Shown here one piece after another: positions 13,004-25,070 of a stretch of 64,000 nt of DNA (the stretch's first letter is position 1; each line of letters opens with the position of its first letter). The stretch comes from Pardosa pseudoannulata. Its lineage: Eukaryota; Arthropoda; Arachnida; Araneae; Lycosidae. Below the pieces are notes generated by a model. The model made no database searches. It was not told where the DNA came from and worked only from the letters and a program-made list of their open reading frames with translations. Location: assembly GCA_032207245.1 (NCBI GenBank), contig CM063509.1, positions 104,818,021 through 104,882,020 of the forward strand, given 5' to 3'. A program made the position numbers and the translations under genes.

Positions 13004-13392
13004 TTGAACTTACTATGGAGGAGGGGTTGTAACCGAGGCTATTACTGATGACATTTATGACTTTTTATATGACTGAATCTGTCACATTTTCTCTTTTTAC
13101 CGATAACTCGCCGTTCATGCCGAAAGGTGTAAATCATTTGTGATGTCAAGCTAGATTTCCCTTTCATTTCCCCTTCAATGATTCACTCAAGAGTTTTGGA
13201 ATTTTGCTTCCGAATTTACCTCTTCTAACTTGCCAACCTACTAGCGATTAGGATTTAGTCCCATAGATTTATTATAATATTGATAGAAATCCCATAAATT
13301 TTAGTTCTCTGTGTGTACCGGGAGATGTTTACGGTTTAACAACAGTGTTAAGCGGAGATCCACTACACATTCTCAAGCCCTAGTGGAGGTTC

Positions 13393-13565
13393 GCCGAACG
13401 CTGGCCGATTGGTTAGGGCGCTTATCGTTGGTACCTGAGTTCGCGGGTTCAAATCCCACTATGGCATGAAGGTTCGTAGCCGTTCGGAATCGGCTTTAAG
13501 CAGTAGGTCCCGGTCTCATTAGCCCTCGTGTGCAAAACAGTAGACCATAGCACTCCAAACCAAAC
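13393..13565 (+). repeat. SINE-A, full length (173 bp) with perfect TSD
   Basis: Plus-strand copy with well-preserved A box (TGGCCGATTGGTTAGGG) and B box (GGGTTCAAATCCC), and an 'aaaccaaac' tail. The flanking duplication is TAGTGGAGGTTC at 13381-13392 and 13566-13577. Its head keeps the canonical tRNA spacing between boxes. Confidence 0.93.
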
Positions 13566-13629
13566 TAGTGGAGGTTCAGTCTTCTGACCTGAACACAACA
13601 AAGTACGCGTGAGATGAGAACTTCCACAA

Positions 13630-13700
13630 ACAAATGACCGAAATGATAAAGCGTACTCGAATCCGTGTGTTCAAATCCCACTGTTTGCAAGAATGTTCCT
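13630..13700 (+). repeat. SINE-A head fragment
   Basis: A short, decayed tRNA-like head ('atgaccgaaatgat', then 'gtgtgttcaaatcccact') lacking the rest of the SINE body. It is identified only by similarity to the intact copies. Confidence 0.45.
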
Positions 13701-16255
13701 CAAATAGCATGCATACTTGCAGCAAAATTTTTTCTGATAATACCTTTTCATAACAAATTTGACTCGACAAACTTTCAGCAAAACTCCTGCAAGTTAGACG
13801 GAACATAAAGCGACCACTCCTTTGGAGCGCTCTTTTACTGCAAAACTGTGGCAACCTTGTCATGACAACCTTGAAACAAGCGAAAATTCTTAGGCTCGCT
13901 GCAGTCTTGTTTCAAACTTGCACACTTGTCATGATGAACTTGCTACAAGTTTGCAGGCTTGCAAAGCAAGAGTGCTGCAAACTAAATTTGCTATGTGGGT
14001 CGTAGCTCTTCGGAATTGACACTGATCACACATATCCAGAAACTGATTTAACTTTCGAGACCAAACCCGCAAACCGAGATTTCCCAATATGCATAACAGC
14101 TGAACAGCATACTTGAAATGTTTCGTCTCAACAACTTGCGGTTGAAGACTCCTCAACTACACGCTGAATACTACCCTTCTGACAGTTCTTGCTGCGTTAC
14201 CGACATACACATATTATTGATTAATTGAGATTTGTTATATGTTGTCTGGTACATTCCAACCAATCATAAGGCAATTTGTCGCAACGTCATGAACTACTAT
14301 AATGCCCTTCTCATTCATTTTCATGTTTATAACAGCCAATAGACAAACAATAAACTGCCCTTTCGTTTGAAATTAAAGGCAGAATTGTCATAATTCGAGA
14401 ATTTGCCCTACTGCGTGAAATCGCCTTATTGGGAGGATGAATTACAATATGATGCATTCCTGACAATTAATAAACTAAAGATCAAACGATCAGAGACAAA
14501 CTGTAAGCTTTATATTACAACCTGAAATTATAACACCGGCAACTCGTATAAGTTCATGTAAACGATTGGTTGTTTTAATAAATTTTTTGTGCAAGTTATA
14601 TTTGAAAATAATCATACATCATAATAATAAATACATCTCGTCAGAAGTTCGATACTTTTTCTCTCTCTCTCTCTCTCTCTACTTTGAAAACACAGTAAAA
14701 AACTTTCTCCTCGTCTTTGTACTACGCTTGTGTTGAAAATACACAAGAACGTAGGGATAACATGTTACTACGGCAAAGGTAAACGCGGGAATATTTTCTA
14801 GTACTTCCTGCCGGCCAAGCATTGTATTGTGATGTATCCCTATAAAATCTAGTGACTACTGTAATTCGTAGTAGTATTATTGGCCCAAAACTTGGCTTTA
14901 ATAACTTCAGCAACTTCATAAACTGTAAAGCGTGAGAGAACTATAGAAAGTACGAGATTTTTTTTCGCGATTTCTAGATATTAAATAAAGATATAATAGT
15001 GAATATTTCACATAATTAGTTTATTCCTTTAGTAAACAATATATATATGAAAATAAGTTCTTTCAGTGCGGTTTCAAATATAAAAAAATAATTAAAGAAA
15101 AGTTTAATAGCATTTGGACAGATGTCTTTGTTTTTACTGCGCAGCAAATTAAACATTAATGCAAAGTGTCACGGTTAGGGCCGTAAAGCATCTTCAGAAG
15201 CGAATATTTTGATTTGATTAGTCTTGAAGACGAATATGTTATTACACATAAGAGTGTGAATGGCAGCAGACTATTACGATTAATTTTTCATTAAATTATA
15301 TATCTATTAAATTGTTGAGACCCCATTCGCGTCGTGACCCCTAGTTAAAGAATCAGTGATTCTTGATGACAAATAGTTTAAGAACAACAGCAAAAATTAT
15401 AATTTACATCACAAGTTGTTTTACGGTAAATTCTATAGTAGAGCTAAAGTGAAATTTAAATATCGTAACAAAGATTTAATCTTAATCTTTTTTGAGTGAC
15501 TATAAAAAAATTATATTTTCAGCAGACGATTATTTATATCTATTTGCTTTTTCTTAATAACTGTTCTATTCAAATACAAATTACCTTTTATAAAGAAGGT
15601 AAAAATTGTATGACTTTAGCCTTTAAAGCTGGGGTAATACAATGAGAAATGAAAAACGAGGTAAATAAATTACGTTTTTTTTTAGACTAAACTTTCGAAT
15701 TCTAATATGAAGGATAAAACATAATTCAGTAACTATACTTTGGTGTTGTTATATGAACACGAAACTGAAAAGTAAATTCAATGCCATAAAGCACTGAATA
15801 AAATGTAAGTAATAAAACTATTAAATTCATCAAAACTGGTGAAAATAAAACAACTGAGGTATTAAGAACAAAAATATATTATATCAATCTGTAAATATAT
15901 TATATCAGAAAGTAAATTCACACTGTTTAAAAGTAAGAGAAAAATATGATTAAAAAAGAATACATGACGCTTAAAATATATTAAAATTATTAGCTTAATA
16001 TATCCATTAAATTCGTTTTTAAATGAAGAGTTTTCCTTCCATAACATAAGAGGGAACATTGTTTTGCTTAAGTCACAACAAAACAATTTGTTTTATACTG
16101 TACTGGATCAATACAAAGAACAGCGAGTTCAACAACCAAGTATGAAGATAACAGAATTTTTTCAACTTTTAATGAGTATTTCTGTTTTATTATGATTATT
16201 TCAGCGAATTTCAGCGAACGATTGCAAATAAGGAAAAAATGAAATGTTAACTTAC
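13701..16255. other. Unassigned; would be intron 1 of the gene whose first exon is 16256-16648
   Basis: If the minus-strand exon at 16256-16648 is real, its first intron starts at 16255 and runs through this stretch. I found no later exon with a clear continuation. Notable pieces are a short (TC)n at 14656-14681 and a TA-rich spot near 15040. The remainder is AT-rich and unassigned. Confidence 0.35.
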
Positions 16256-16648
16256 GTGCAGAGGTAGTTTATTCCAGTTTTCTTTAGTTTTCAGGTACCG
16301 CATATCAAATGTGTAATTCCAATAACTTCTGTACGGGGGCTTGATATTTAATGTTGGGTAGACATCGGGGGTGTTTATACCAACATTTTTCAAGGGAGGT
16401 ACAGGATCGCATGGCAATGTCGCCTTGGATTTGACTTTCACCAACTCCACTTCAGCGTCCACTTGTTCGACTAACTGTACAGACACATCGGGATTCGAGA
16501 TGACTACAGTCTGCGAGGCAGGCGGAGGGGTTTGTTTACCACCCACACTGTGATAAATAATCAAAGAAATGCACGCCAAAGCCGCGAACAACAGCAAATA
16601 TTTGATGCGTGGTCTTTGAAACAGTCGTGCTAGAGGTGTTTTGGGCAT
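16256..16648 (-). CDS. First coding exon of a type II single-pass membrane protein (Golgi-enzyme-like)
   Basis: 393 bp encode 131 codons in phase 0 up to a consensus donor: the exon ends ...CTGCAC and GTAAGTT follows at 16255 and below. The ATG at 16648 has A at -3, and an in-frame TGA at 16670-16672 rules out a longer N-terminus. The protein has a short basic cytosolic tail (residues 1-17, with K3, R8, R12, R14, K16), one hydrophobic span (about 18-35, LLLFAALACISLIIY), then a Pro/Gln- and acid-rich stem, a single Cys80 and an N-glycosylation sequon N111-Y-T. That layout is typical of Golgi glycosyltransferases or sulfotransferases, whose catalytic domain would lie in later exons. No catalytic motif is present, so the enzyme class is not assigned. 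It is the only intact host-like coding exon I can support in the window. Confidence 0.68.
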
Positions 16649-17060
16649 AGTTGTGTTTATTTGGGAATTTCAATGGCTCAAGCACCACAAAAACATCTCT
16701 AAAAAACACAGATGCTGACACATGACCCACTCAGAGGAGTTGAACGGGAGTCGTGAGCCTCCTTACTGCGTGACCATCTGAAGGAGTAAAGATGAAAACA
16801 CGACTGGCCTGCCGGCAGTTTCAGGGTTGCCGAACAACGGCTGAGCGTGATCCTAGCAACGGTACATGCGCCAAGGTCCCGTCGCCAAGGTGGGGAGAAA
16901 TTGCGACTGTTGCTTCCGTGTTTTTTTCCCCCTCTTCTTGTTTTTGTTTTTCTTTTGACAGTTTCTGTTCCTACAGGGCAGGGAGGGATTGTACGAGGGG
17001 AGGGTTGGGAGTATTGTCTGACTTGCGAATGCGTCGGGATTGCAAGAAATAGAGATGGAG
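16649..17060 (-). promoter_or_regulatory. Putative promoter / 5' UTR of the type II membrane protein gene
   Basis: Directly upstream of the ATG the composition shifts to markedly higher GC and CpG content than the surroundings. It includes an ATGCGCC word near 16865 and a 'gtcgccaaggtgggg' segment. Overlapping open frames on both strands (16699-17113) fit CpG-rich promoter DNA and not coding. No TATA box is obvious, and the transcription start is not determined. Confidence 0.4.
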
Positions 17061-17149
17061 TTAATAATATAAAATAATTGGCAGCTGTCGAAGAATGCAT
17101 GACATGAAAACAATTATAATTTTTTAAGTAATTTATTCTTCCACCTTCA

Positions 17150-18760
17150 TTTATTGAAATGGAAATTTCAAAGTGTTATATTTGTACTTAAGGAAATGAA
17201 ATATGGGATCATAGCGTTGCCATTAAAAAAGGAAAAAGGAGAAATTTAAGTTCATAGTAAGACGTTGCAATATTCAAGACAACTCATGCGATACCCAACT
17301 CGTATTTATGTGTACGTGTGTTTAGTCCTAGAATACTCTTTTTGCGTCGGGAAATTCAAAAAGTGTTCTATTTGTACTCAATGAAAGGAAATAAGAGATC
17401 AGAGTGTTATCATTAAAACGGAAGGGGATAAAAAGGGAAAATTTTTATGGTAAGTCAGTGCGATATGCAAGACAACTCGTCATAAGGAACCCAACTCATT
17501 AAATTTATACCTACGTATGTTTCAAGGTCATAAGCAAGGAGGGATTTGCGGTATTGGTCCTCTCCCGAAATTCTAGAAGACCATTTCGTCAAAAGAACTT
17601 ATTCCACTTGTGTGTAGATGCCATCTGCTTAGCTGTATAAGAACATAATTAGGATATTATACTGCTTGGCTGTATAAGAAAAAAAAATACCGTTTCGGCT
17701 ATAAAAAGTTTGGCTAAACTGCTGTCCAAAAATTTAACGTTTTCTCTATATTCTGCTGTAGTTTGCCTTTTCTCGTAAGGAAGATAACAATGTCATCAAA
17801 TCTTCTTAATTATTTGATTAAAAATTGATAATTGTCATTCCTCATCCATGCCTTAATACCTTAATTTTTATTTACTAAAGTATCATTCACAAATAACAAT
17901 GTATTTTCTCTTTGGTCCCCTCCGGAAAACAATTTCTGGCTACGGTCCTGGTGTGTTTAACCGTAGAACCTCAACCTCGAGTCTGAAAAATTCAAAAAGA
18001 GTTGACTTCAAAAGGTGCTAGAAATTTTAAAAAGTGTTTTATTTCTGCTAACGAAAATTAAAGAAGGAATCATGCCGTTGCCATTAAAAAGAGGAGAAAA
18101 AGGAAAGTTAAGTTCATGGTAGGACGTGCGATATCCAAGACAACTCGACTCGTCATGCGATATTTAACTCATTACATTTAGGTCTGAGTGTGTTTAACTT
18201 GGGAACGCTATCCTTTTCAATTCAAAAAGTACTTAACTACTATTTGTACTTAAAAAGATAAAATAAGGAGTCACAGTGTTACAATTAAAAAGGACGAAAA
18301 AGAAAGTCCAGTTCATAGAATTTTAAACTTGAGTCTGAAAAATTCAAAAAGAGTTAACTTTAAAACGAGCTACAAATTTTAAAAAGTGTTTTATTTATAC
18401 TTAATAAAATTAAAGATGGATTCCTGAAGTTGCCATTAAAAAGAGCAGAAAAAGGAAAGTTAAGTTCATGGTAGGACGTGCGATATCCAAGACAACTCGT
18501 CATACGATACTTAACTCATATTTATGTATAGGTGTGTTTAACCTGAAAACACTATCCTTTTCAATTCATAAAGTTCTAAACTACTATTTGTACTTAAGAA
18601 GATAAAATAAGGAGTCACAGCATTGCAATTAAAAAGGACGAAAAAGAAAATCCAGTTCATGGTAAAAACATTATCCTGGCACTCATCTTACGATACCCGA
18701 TTCTTTATATTTATGTTTGCTTCTATTTAACACCAGAACTTTATCCTTGCAGCTCGGAGA
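17150..18760. repeat. Diverged repeat block with about 180-bp half-units and a 352-bp higher-order period
   Basis: Related units recur near 17160, 17348, 18017, 18225, 18370 and 18570. Each carries '..aaagtgtt.tatttgtactta', 'gttgccattaaaaa', 'gttcatggtaggacgt', 'atatccaagacaactcgt' and 'gtgtgtttaac'. The word 'gagtctgaaaaattcaaaaa' starts at 17979 and again at 18331, 352 bp apart, so two unlike half-units form a larger unit. The block is broken by unrelated sequence at about 17560-17960. Confidence 0.75.
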
Positions 18761-19394
18761 CGTCTTAAAATCAAAATAAGATGTTAAAGGCTGCAAACAA
18801 CTTGATATGCAATTAAACCTCTTATTTTTTTAATTAAAGTGTTGTATTACTTGTCTTTCCTCGCTTAAAATATTTTTTTAATTTGTTTTACAAAGGATCG
18901 GATCATTGCACAGAAAACTGAGACAAGAGCCCAGTTTTTTAAAGGGCTCGAAATAGTGCTATTTTGAAAAGATTTATAAATAAAATAGTTTACTTTTCTG
19001 TTAGAGAACTGTATATAATAAACAGTTATACATCGAACAAATTATACATTGTGTTATACATCATACAAAATGCCTTGGATAAATTTAATTATGATGAAAT
19101 AATTGATAACTTTGTAGAATTAAACAAAGACTAAAAAGCAGAATTTTTTTAAATAAAGCGTAGTTGTATTTATACACTTACTTTTTGTTAGCCAATAAAT
19201 AAAATAATATATTTTTTTTTAATTTACGAGGAAACTGTGCAAGCTTTTCAAGAAAAATTGAAATTTATTGTCGTGCATTAAATATTTTTTATTGATGATT
19301 AAGATTTGCTTTAGTTTTAAATATCATTTAGTTTTGCTTTATTTGCTGCTTTTAATTTTTTGTGTGTGTATGTTTCTATTCTATTTTTTGTGGG
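18761..19394. other. Unassigned AT-rich DNA
   Basis: No gene or repeat recognised between the 352-bp repeat block and the SINE at 19395. Confidence 0.4.
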
Positions 19395-19569
19395 TTTGGT
19401 TTGGATCTCTACGGTCTACCAGTTTGCAACACGAGGTATAATGAGACTGAAGCCTCCTGCTTAAAGCCGATGCCGAACGGCTACGAACATCCATGCCACA
19501 ATGGAATCCGAACCCACGAACTTTGGTACCGAAGATCAGCACCCTAACTATTTGGCCATCGTTCAGAAC
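19395..19569 (-). repeat. SINE-A copy with near-perfect TSD
   Basis: Minus-strand SINE-A starting in the 'tttggtttgg' tail and ending at the tRNA-like head ('ttggccatcgttcag'). It is flanked by an approximately 11-bp duplication (ATTTTTTGTGGG upstream, ATTTTTGTGGG downstream; one T differs). The 61-codon plus frame here is not a gene. Confidence 0.88.
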
Positions 19570-19654
19570 TTATTTTTGTGGGATAGGGAAGAAGTAAGAA
19601 AAAAAATGTCTATGTCTCCAAAGTGCAAAGTCTCCAAAGGCAAATAAATGTTAT

Positions 19655-20165
19655 TACGTGCTGAGAAATCACTTTAAATCAAAACATTTAGGCATAAAAA
19701 CCAAAATTAATCTTTATAAAACTTAAGTAAAGCCAATAATTATGTATGGAAGCGAGTGTTGGACTATGAACAAAGCTTAGGAAAATAAGCTATTAATATT
19801 TGAACGAAAAATACTAAGAAAAAATATTTGGAGCTGTTAAAGAAAATAATGTACGGAGAATCAGTTATAATCATGAACTATACTCTAAATTCGTACAACC
19901 TAATATTGTGAAAACTATAAAGATCCATCAATTAAGGTGGTTGGTACACATTTATAAATGCTATGATTTAAACCCAACCAAAAAAAGTTACATTTCAAAA
20001 AGTTGATGGAAAAAGGAAAAGAGGTCGACCAAACACCAGGTGGATCGATATGGTTGAGAAAACGTTGCATGAAATTGGAGTCAACCAGTGGAGAACTGTG
20101 GCGGCGGATGGTTCCAGATGGAAGAAACTTTTAGAGGCAGTCTTGGTCCGAAGGCTATAGTGCTA
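19655..20165 (+). pseudogene. RTE/BovB-like non-LTR retrotransposon, reverse transcriptase C-terminal tail
   Basis: Broken but clearly readable coding sequence. Near 19735 the words for 'IMYGSECWTMNK' match the segment after the RT palm in RTE-type elements (usual form: YGSETWTL). 'FERKILRK' follows, then 'YNHELY' and 'NIVKTIKIHQLRW', and at 20015-20130 'GRPNTRWIDMVEKTL' and 'WRTVAADGSRWKKLLE', the usual C-terminus. Several stops and frameshifts interrupt it (for example TAG after 'MNKA'). The endonuclease and RT catalytic core are absent, so this is a 5'-truncated dead copy. A second copy lies at 46848-47905. Confidence 0.85.
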
Positions 20166-20637
20166 TAGAAGAAGACTTCTCCAAAGTGATTTCATCCTGC
20201 TCAGATCTTGCAGACATAACAATGTTCTCTAAGAACATGATAGCGTTTTCTGTCACACCTTGATTTTTGCATCATTGTGCGTCGAAGTATGGTCATCCTA
20301 GGCTTGAAGACTATTCCATTATACCCTGCTAAAGCTCACAGGCTAAGGAGCTAATTCAGCCTTCATCTTTTAGGTACTCCAGTCTTTTGGACTAGTTGAA
20401 GCTGTCCATTCCCCCTCCACGATTTTGTCGAGTTAGCACCAAAGAATATAGACATAGGAAGAACGGAAGGCGTCGTAGAGATAATGTAAACAAGCAAGCT
20501 AAAGAAGTGATCTCTAAGAGTCTTGACTAAAAAGCTCCTTTACAGGCTTCTGTTCAGATTCGGTTTCTTCATTCCTCTTTTAAGTTGTGATTTGATTTTG
20601 CTTTTTAAATTATCAATTTTGTAGATTTCAAGTATGG
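20166..20637. other. Unassigned; possible 3' end of the RTE remnant
   Basis: Non-coding sequence after the RTE tail. No clear poly(A) or microsatellite terminus was identified. Confidence 0.35.
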
Positions 20638-21044
20638 TGTAACGTCACAACATACATACACCTCTGTGTTTGTGGGGACTTAGTAAAAACAATCGCTTAA
20701 AGTCCTAGACTTTATTTATCTCGACTATCTACAATATATACATGATATATAACAACATCGGTTGGGAGAGAGAAACAACCTTCTCCTCAAGCCTCCGACA
20801 ACGCACTGCCTTGTTCTTGAAAGACCCCTCGCAAAAGAGGGGAGAAAAAAAAGGGCTGAGAGCAAGGGAGTGGTCAGCGGACTGGACTCCTCAATGATAG
20901 CCGGCATTCCACACAGATGTATGCAGGGACATAAAAATCCGAAACCCCTCTGGGCCTGGAACTCCTGCAATTTTAGGGGAATAAATTCCCACGGGTCCTG
21001 AGAATGACAGACCCTCTCTAGCTCTCTTGTGACCAGCTGCCACA
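20638..21044 (-). mobile_element. Candidate solo LTR (about 407 bp)
   Basis: On the minus strand it begins TGTGGCAGCTGG and ends GTGACGTTACA (TG...CA-type ends). A TATATAT/TATATA box near 20735-20760 and AATAAA in 'gataaataaag' (20708-20720) sit in the order expected for U3-R-U5. No internal retroelement sequence flanks it, and the flanking 4-mers are similar but not identical (atgg / atgt). Overlapping short frames inside it are not genes. The family is unassigned. Confidence 0.48.
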
Positions 21045-21326
21045 ATGTATTTTAAAATTTCCTTGTAGATTATATACTTGAGGTATATGCTAATACGCAC
21101 ACAATGTTTAAGTTAATTTCGTATTATGTTCTTGATTAAATATTATGTTAAACAGATAGCTGCAAATGGTGTTAAACATTAATTCGACAGAGATCCCGAG
21201 TCTGTATCCTTCTTTAGAGCAGATGGTGATTTGTAGTTCCTGCGCTGTGACTTCACTACGCCAAGACAGCCAATAACAATTAAAACAGCAGCAGGTATTG
21301 ATCACACAGAAGACGACTTCTGTAAT
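21045..21326. other. Unassigned DNA
   Basis: No gene recognised. A minus-strand 93-codon frame overlapping 21108-21389 has no recognisable domain. Confidence 0.35.
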
Positions 21327-21893
21327 GTAGCCTCCACACTTTGGCCAATTGTTCGCCACTCCAGTACTATTCCTAATGGCGACCTTCAACTATGGTTTAC
21401 TGGTTGCATCCACACACTGGGCCACTAATTGAGCAGTCTACTGCGCACTTTGATAGAGCATGCTGTTTGTCTTAAATCTGTATGTAGCCCCCACTCTATG
21501 TAAAATTGTTCACCACTTCCTCATGGTGACCTTGAACAATGGTTCACGGGTTGCATCTACAAGCTGCGACACTAAATGAGCTGAGTGCGTGGATTCGTCT
21601 ATAGGGTCTACAGCGCACTTTAGTTTCGCATCTGGCTGAATTTGATCTTTGGAGAAAAACCACATCCGAAGCCATCGTTCGCCACCATCGACCACGATAA
21701 ACCATACCCCCTCCAGACGGTGGTAATGGCTTGCAGTGGAGCATAGTGTGGAGGAGCCTTTAAATTTTTAGAGAAAAACCGTTTCACCCTCCGCCAAGGC
21801 CATTTTATCGTCTTCGATCGTTGACCTCGATCAGCCATACCTCCTCCAGACTGTGGTAACGGCTTGCAGTGGGCCATAGTGTGGAAGGGACCT
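21327..21893. mobile_element. MITE cluster with CACACTATGGCC-type termini, first copy
   Basis: Left end 'tgtagcctccacactttggcc' and right end 'gggccatagtgtggaaggg' are inverted relative to each other, with further internal copies near 21487 ('gtagcccccactctatg') and 21741 ('catagtgtggaggag'). The right end is followed by TTAA. The interior repeats blocks shared with 25967-26571, including 'ctttggagaaaaacc' and 'tgcatccacacactggg'. No transposase is visible, so this is a non-autonomous, internally rearranged DNA element. The superfamily is not fixed; the TTAA next to one end hints at piggyBac but was not confirmed at the other end. Confidence 0.65.
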
Positions 21894-23131
21894 TAAGAAG
21901 GTTTCCTTGCCGAACAGCACGAGATCATTTGGGTTCTAACCTTCGAGTACGCCTTCCGTGGTCCGGTTGCACGGACTCATGCATTTGACTTAGCTGGAAC
22001 TAGATCGGGATTGATTGTCAACAAAAACAGTGGTAAATAAATAACTAATCAAGTCATTTTCTTTTTGCTTAGGTAACAAAAACTTGGCTTCATTTCCATC
22101 CATTTAAAACAAAGCGTACTTTTTAAATCTTATTTCGAGGCAAATACATAGATTTTAAAAGTTCTTCCTATTTTTTAATTAACTGGTACCCTAGGCGGTA
22201 GTCAACGACGGGGCAGGAAAATTTAGAAGCGGCAAAGGTTTTGCTCTTCAATAGAGAGATTTTTTTAAAAACCTAAATTGGTATTATTGTCTTAATCCAA
22301 TTGTATGTTACATTTCCGGTTAACAAGGTTGTTTTATAATTAGATTTTCTGCTAACTTTTTTTGGCTTGAGGAAGACAGTTTTCAGATTTGCTTACTGCG
22401 ACAAAAATTCTAAGGTGGACTTTTTCCAGTATAGGATAATATTCATGTATGTTTACTTATAAATGCATGCATAGAAACGTGCAGAAAAGAACGCGAAATA
22501 GGCTTATCAGAATAGGAATTTTCTTTTTTATCCCTTTAAAGATATTGAACATACGAAAGTGAAAGAATGTACTTTCATAAGGAAGTTTTGTGCTCTTTAT
22601 CACCTTATTTCTGAAAGCAGCTGCATTTTTTTTTTTTCAAAGCCTGGTTCGTTTCATTTCTCTTTCAATAGGCTTGGAGCCAAAAATCGATGGCACGTAA
22701 GCTGGGAAACTGTTGAGAGTCGGGGAAAAAAAGGGAGGGAATTACGGAAAAATTCAGCAGTGATTTTTGGAATTAAATCCTTTTCTTTTCTTTTCTTATT
22801 CTGCACTGCTTTTGAGACAACTGAAGTGCAAGTTAAAAAGAGCAGAGCGAGAGAGGACATAGAATTTTTATATTTATGCTACATCTGGAAGTTTTAACTG
22901 AAAAAAACTAAATTAAAAAAAGTGTCTTGTGAAAAAAACGACGTTATAAGTTTTAACGCCTTTAAATTTATAAAGCTTTCGGTTCTCGTCAAAGTAGAGC
23001 AGAGTATTGAAATTCAATAAGAAAGAATTGATCATACATTTTTTTATGTGAAATTAATCTACAGTTTAATGTAGTAGTATTCGAATATATACTTGACATG
23101 CTCCGAGCCAGTTGCCTTGAGGTACTCCAAA
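21894..23131. other. Unassigned DNA
   Basis: No recognised gene. A 112-codon plus frame at 22559-22897 has no domain and an antisense frame overlaps it. Poly-T/A runs are frequent. Confidence 0.4.
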
Positions 23132-24268
23132 TCTATATATATATATATAAATGAATTTGTGTCTGTCTGTCTGTTTGTACTCAATAGACTCAAAAACCAT
23201 ACATCCAATCGCTGTAAAAATTTCGGAAATTATTAGGTATATCTCTAGGAAGGTTTTTGAAAATTTTTAAAGTTCGAAATCCATTTCTTCCCCCTTTTTC
23301 GATCGTTTCATGTCGTTATTCCAAGCACTATTTTCCCCGGTTAAGAGCAAACGATAACTTTTTAATTTATGGCATCTTAACTAAGTGAAAGAATATTTCT
23401 ATAAATGTGACGTCATCCCATTAATCTTACGTAATTGTTTTAAGCGCAGTTTTCCTCGGTTAAAAGCAGGAGATTAAAATTTTCAATTTATCGCATAATA
23501 AATAGGTGAAAACGATATATTTTTTTTTATCATTATGACGTCATTTCTTTAAATATCTCATTTATCCATATCTTAATTTATATTATTTAAACATCTTCTG
23601 CGTAGCATCCATTCGATTTGACCTGGAAATTGAGATATAAAGTGATTCACTTTCATTTCTATGTGACGCAAATTATAGCATTTTTATATGAGAACTAATT
23701 TTGAATTTAATTCTTGGTTCATTTTTAACGTTACAATGAAATGTTTATCAACAATATTCTAACAACAAAAAGTACCAATTTCAGTGACTCTCATGGACAA
23801 ATAAAAACCTATCATTTTATATAGTTATCTTCATATTCATATGGTTGTTACTATGAATGTGTGTTACTGTTTCATACAAAACCATGTGGTTTGTCATAAA
23901 TTGTCTTAATTTTGAAAAACATTTATGAATACCACCAAAATGAGCACTGTTGCTGTCAAAACCTCTGTTTCCTATTCTACCACGTAATATGGCAAGGTCT
24001 ATTAACGTTGCTAATCAACGTACAGGAGTAATACAGTAATGTAATTTAGGGTTAAACATATATTTTACCATAAGAAAAAAGTTTGAGGAAATTTAATATG
24101 ACACAAATTCGATTATAAAAACTGATATTGTTATAATACGCTTATAATAGAAATATATAAATAGGCCAATCACTGTGACGAATTTATAGAGTTATGCACG
24201 AAAGAAAAATCTTTTTTCAAAAGATATATATTAAGTTTACCGTAGCAAAGCACAGGCGCACTTGCTAG
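23132..24268 (+). mobile_element. Helitron A (non-autonomous, 1,137 bp)
   Basis: Starts with TC in 'TCTATATATATATATATAAA' followed by 'tgtctgtctgtctg'. Ends in a short hairpin region (AGCAAAG...CTTGCT) directly before CTAG at 24265-24268. The host bases are A on the left and T on the right, as expected for Helitron insertion. The interior shares blocks with Helitrons B and C ('attttccccggttaagagc', 'cgcataataaataggt', 'attatgacgtcattt'). There is no Rep/helicase coding, so it depends on an autonomous relative. Confidence 0.75.
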
Positions 24269-24293
24269 TTGTAGATAATTCATCATTTCACAT

Positions 24294-25038
24294 TGTGACG
24301 ACTTCAACGTTCTTGAGTGAAGAAGTAGCGTAAAGAAGGATCTCAGTCTTAACAGAATTAGAAATCACTTTTATTTTTCTGGAGTAAATACTGGTTATAT
24401 ACAAAGGGATTCTAATCTCCCCAAACAAGTCGAAATGTAGAGGATTGTTGCTTGCATAACACTACCACGACGATCACAGTAGGAAAAAAGATTAAATAAT
24501 CTCACAAAATGGGGATGTTCTTCCAAGGTGCAACGCAAACCCAATCTATCCCCCGTTCGGTGTCCGAGACCCTACCGTTCCTTATATGAGCGGACTTTAC
24601 GAGTCTCCCGAACACAATCACTAAAAAGCTGACTCCGGTCAAAAGTCGCGGAAACCTCCACGAGGTCAAAGCACCTACGTAAAAAATGTCGAAAAGCCCC
24701 GAGTCGAAAAATTCTAGGCTTTTTATACCTGGGGATCAGTTACGGTCCCGCCAACCGTTTTTTGGTCAGTTACGATTCCTTTTACCTGAGAATTCCAGCT
24801 AAGGTTACAGCTAGTTTTTTTAGTTGAATTCTCATTCGCTAGCTGTCCCGATTCTGGAATTCTAGAGGCACCCTCCGGGATCATTACCGCGACCGATCAA
24901 GGGCGTAACGCCTATTCAACCGAACTGTCAACATCCCAGACACTACGTTACCGCGCTATTGTAGCTGGATGGAAACAGGAAAAATTCAGATCAGCTGATT
25001 TCGGTATTTAGTGCTCTGAACAAAGGGGGGTCTTCACA
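24294..25038 (-). mobile_element. Solo LTR, family L1, copy 1 (745 bp)
   Basis: One of three copies (others 32538-33329 and 43849-44585). On + the ends are TGTGACGACTTC and GGTCTTCACA. The sense strand appears to be minus: there the order is U3, TATAAAAA (about 24719-24727), then AATAAA near the far end (about 24370-24380), as in a gypsy-like LTR. No internal retroelement or second LTR is adjacent, so it is a solo LTR formed by LTR-LTR recombination. Flanking 4-mers are acat and acgt. Confidence 0.72.
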
Positions 25039-25070
25039 ACGTACACGTATTTGGGAACTCCTGGAATATA

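Noticed and set aside
12823..13565. tRNA-like A and B boxes that could be read as tRNA genes
   Set aside because: They are heads of SINE-A: embedded in a longer unit with a common body, tail and flanking target-site duplications.
15320..15400. 'cgtgacccctagttaaagaa' as a possible hAT terminus
   Set aside because: Resembles some hAT ends, but no inverted partner or TSD could be found.
16699..17113. Open frames on both strands upstream of the type II protein exon
   Set aside because: Mutually overlapping frames in GC-rich promoter-like DNA without domains; most likely non-coding.
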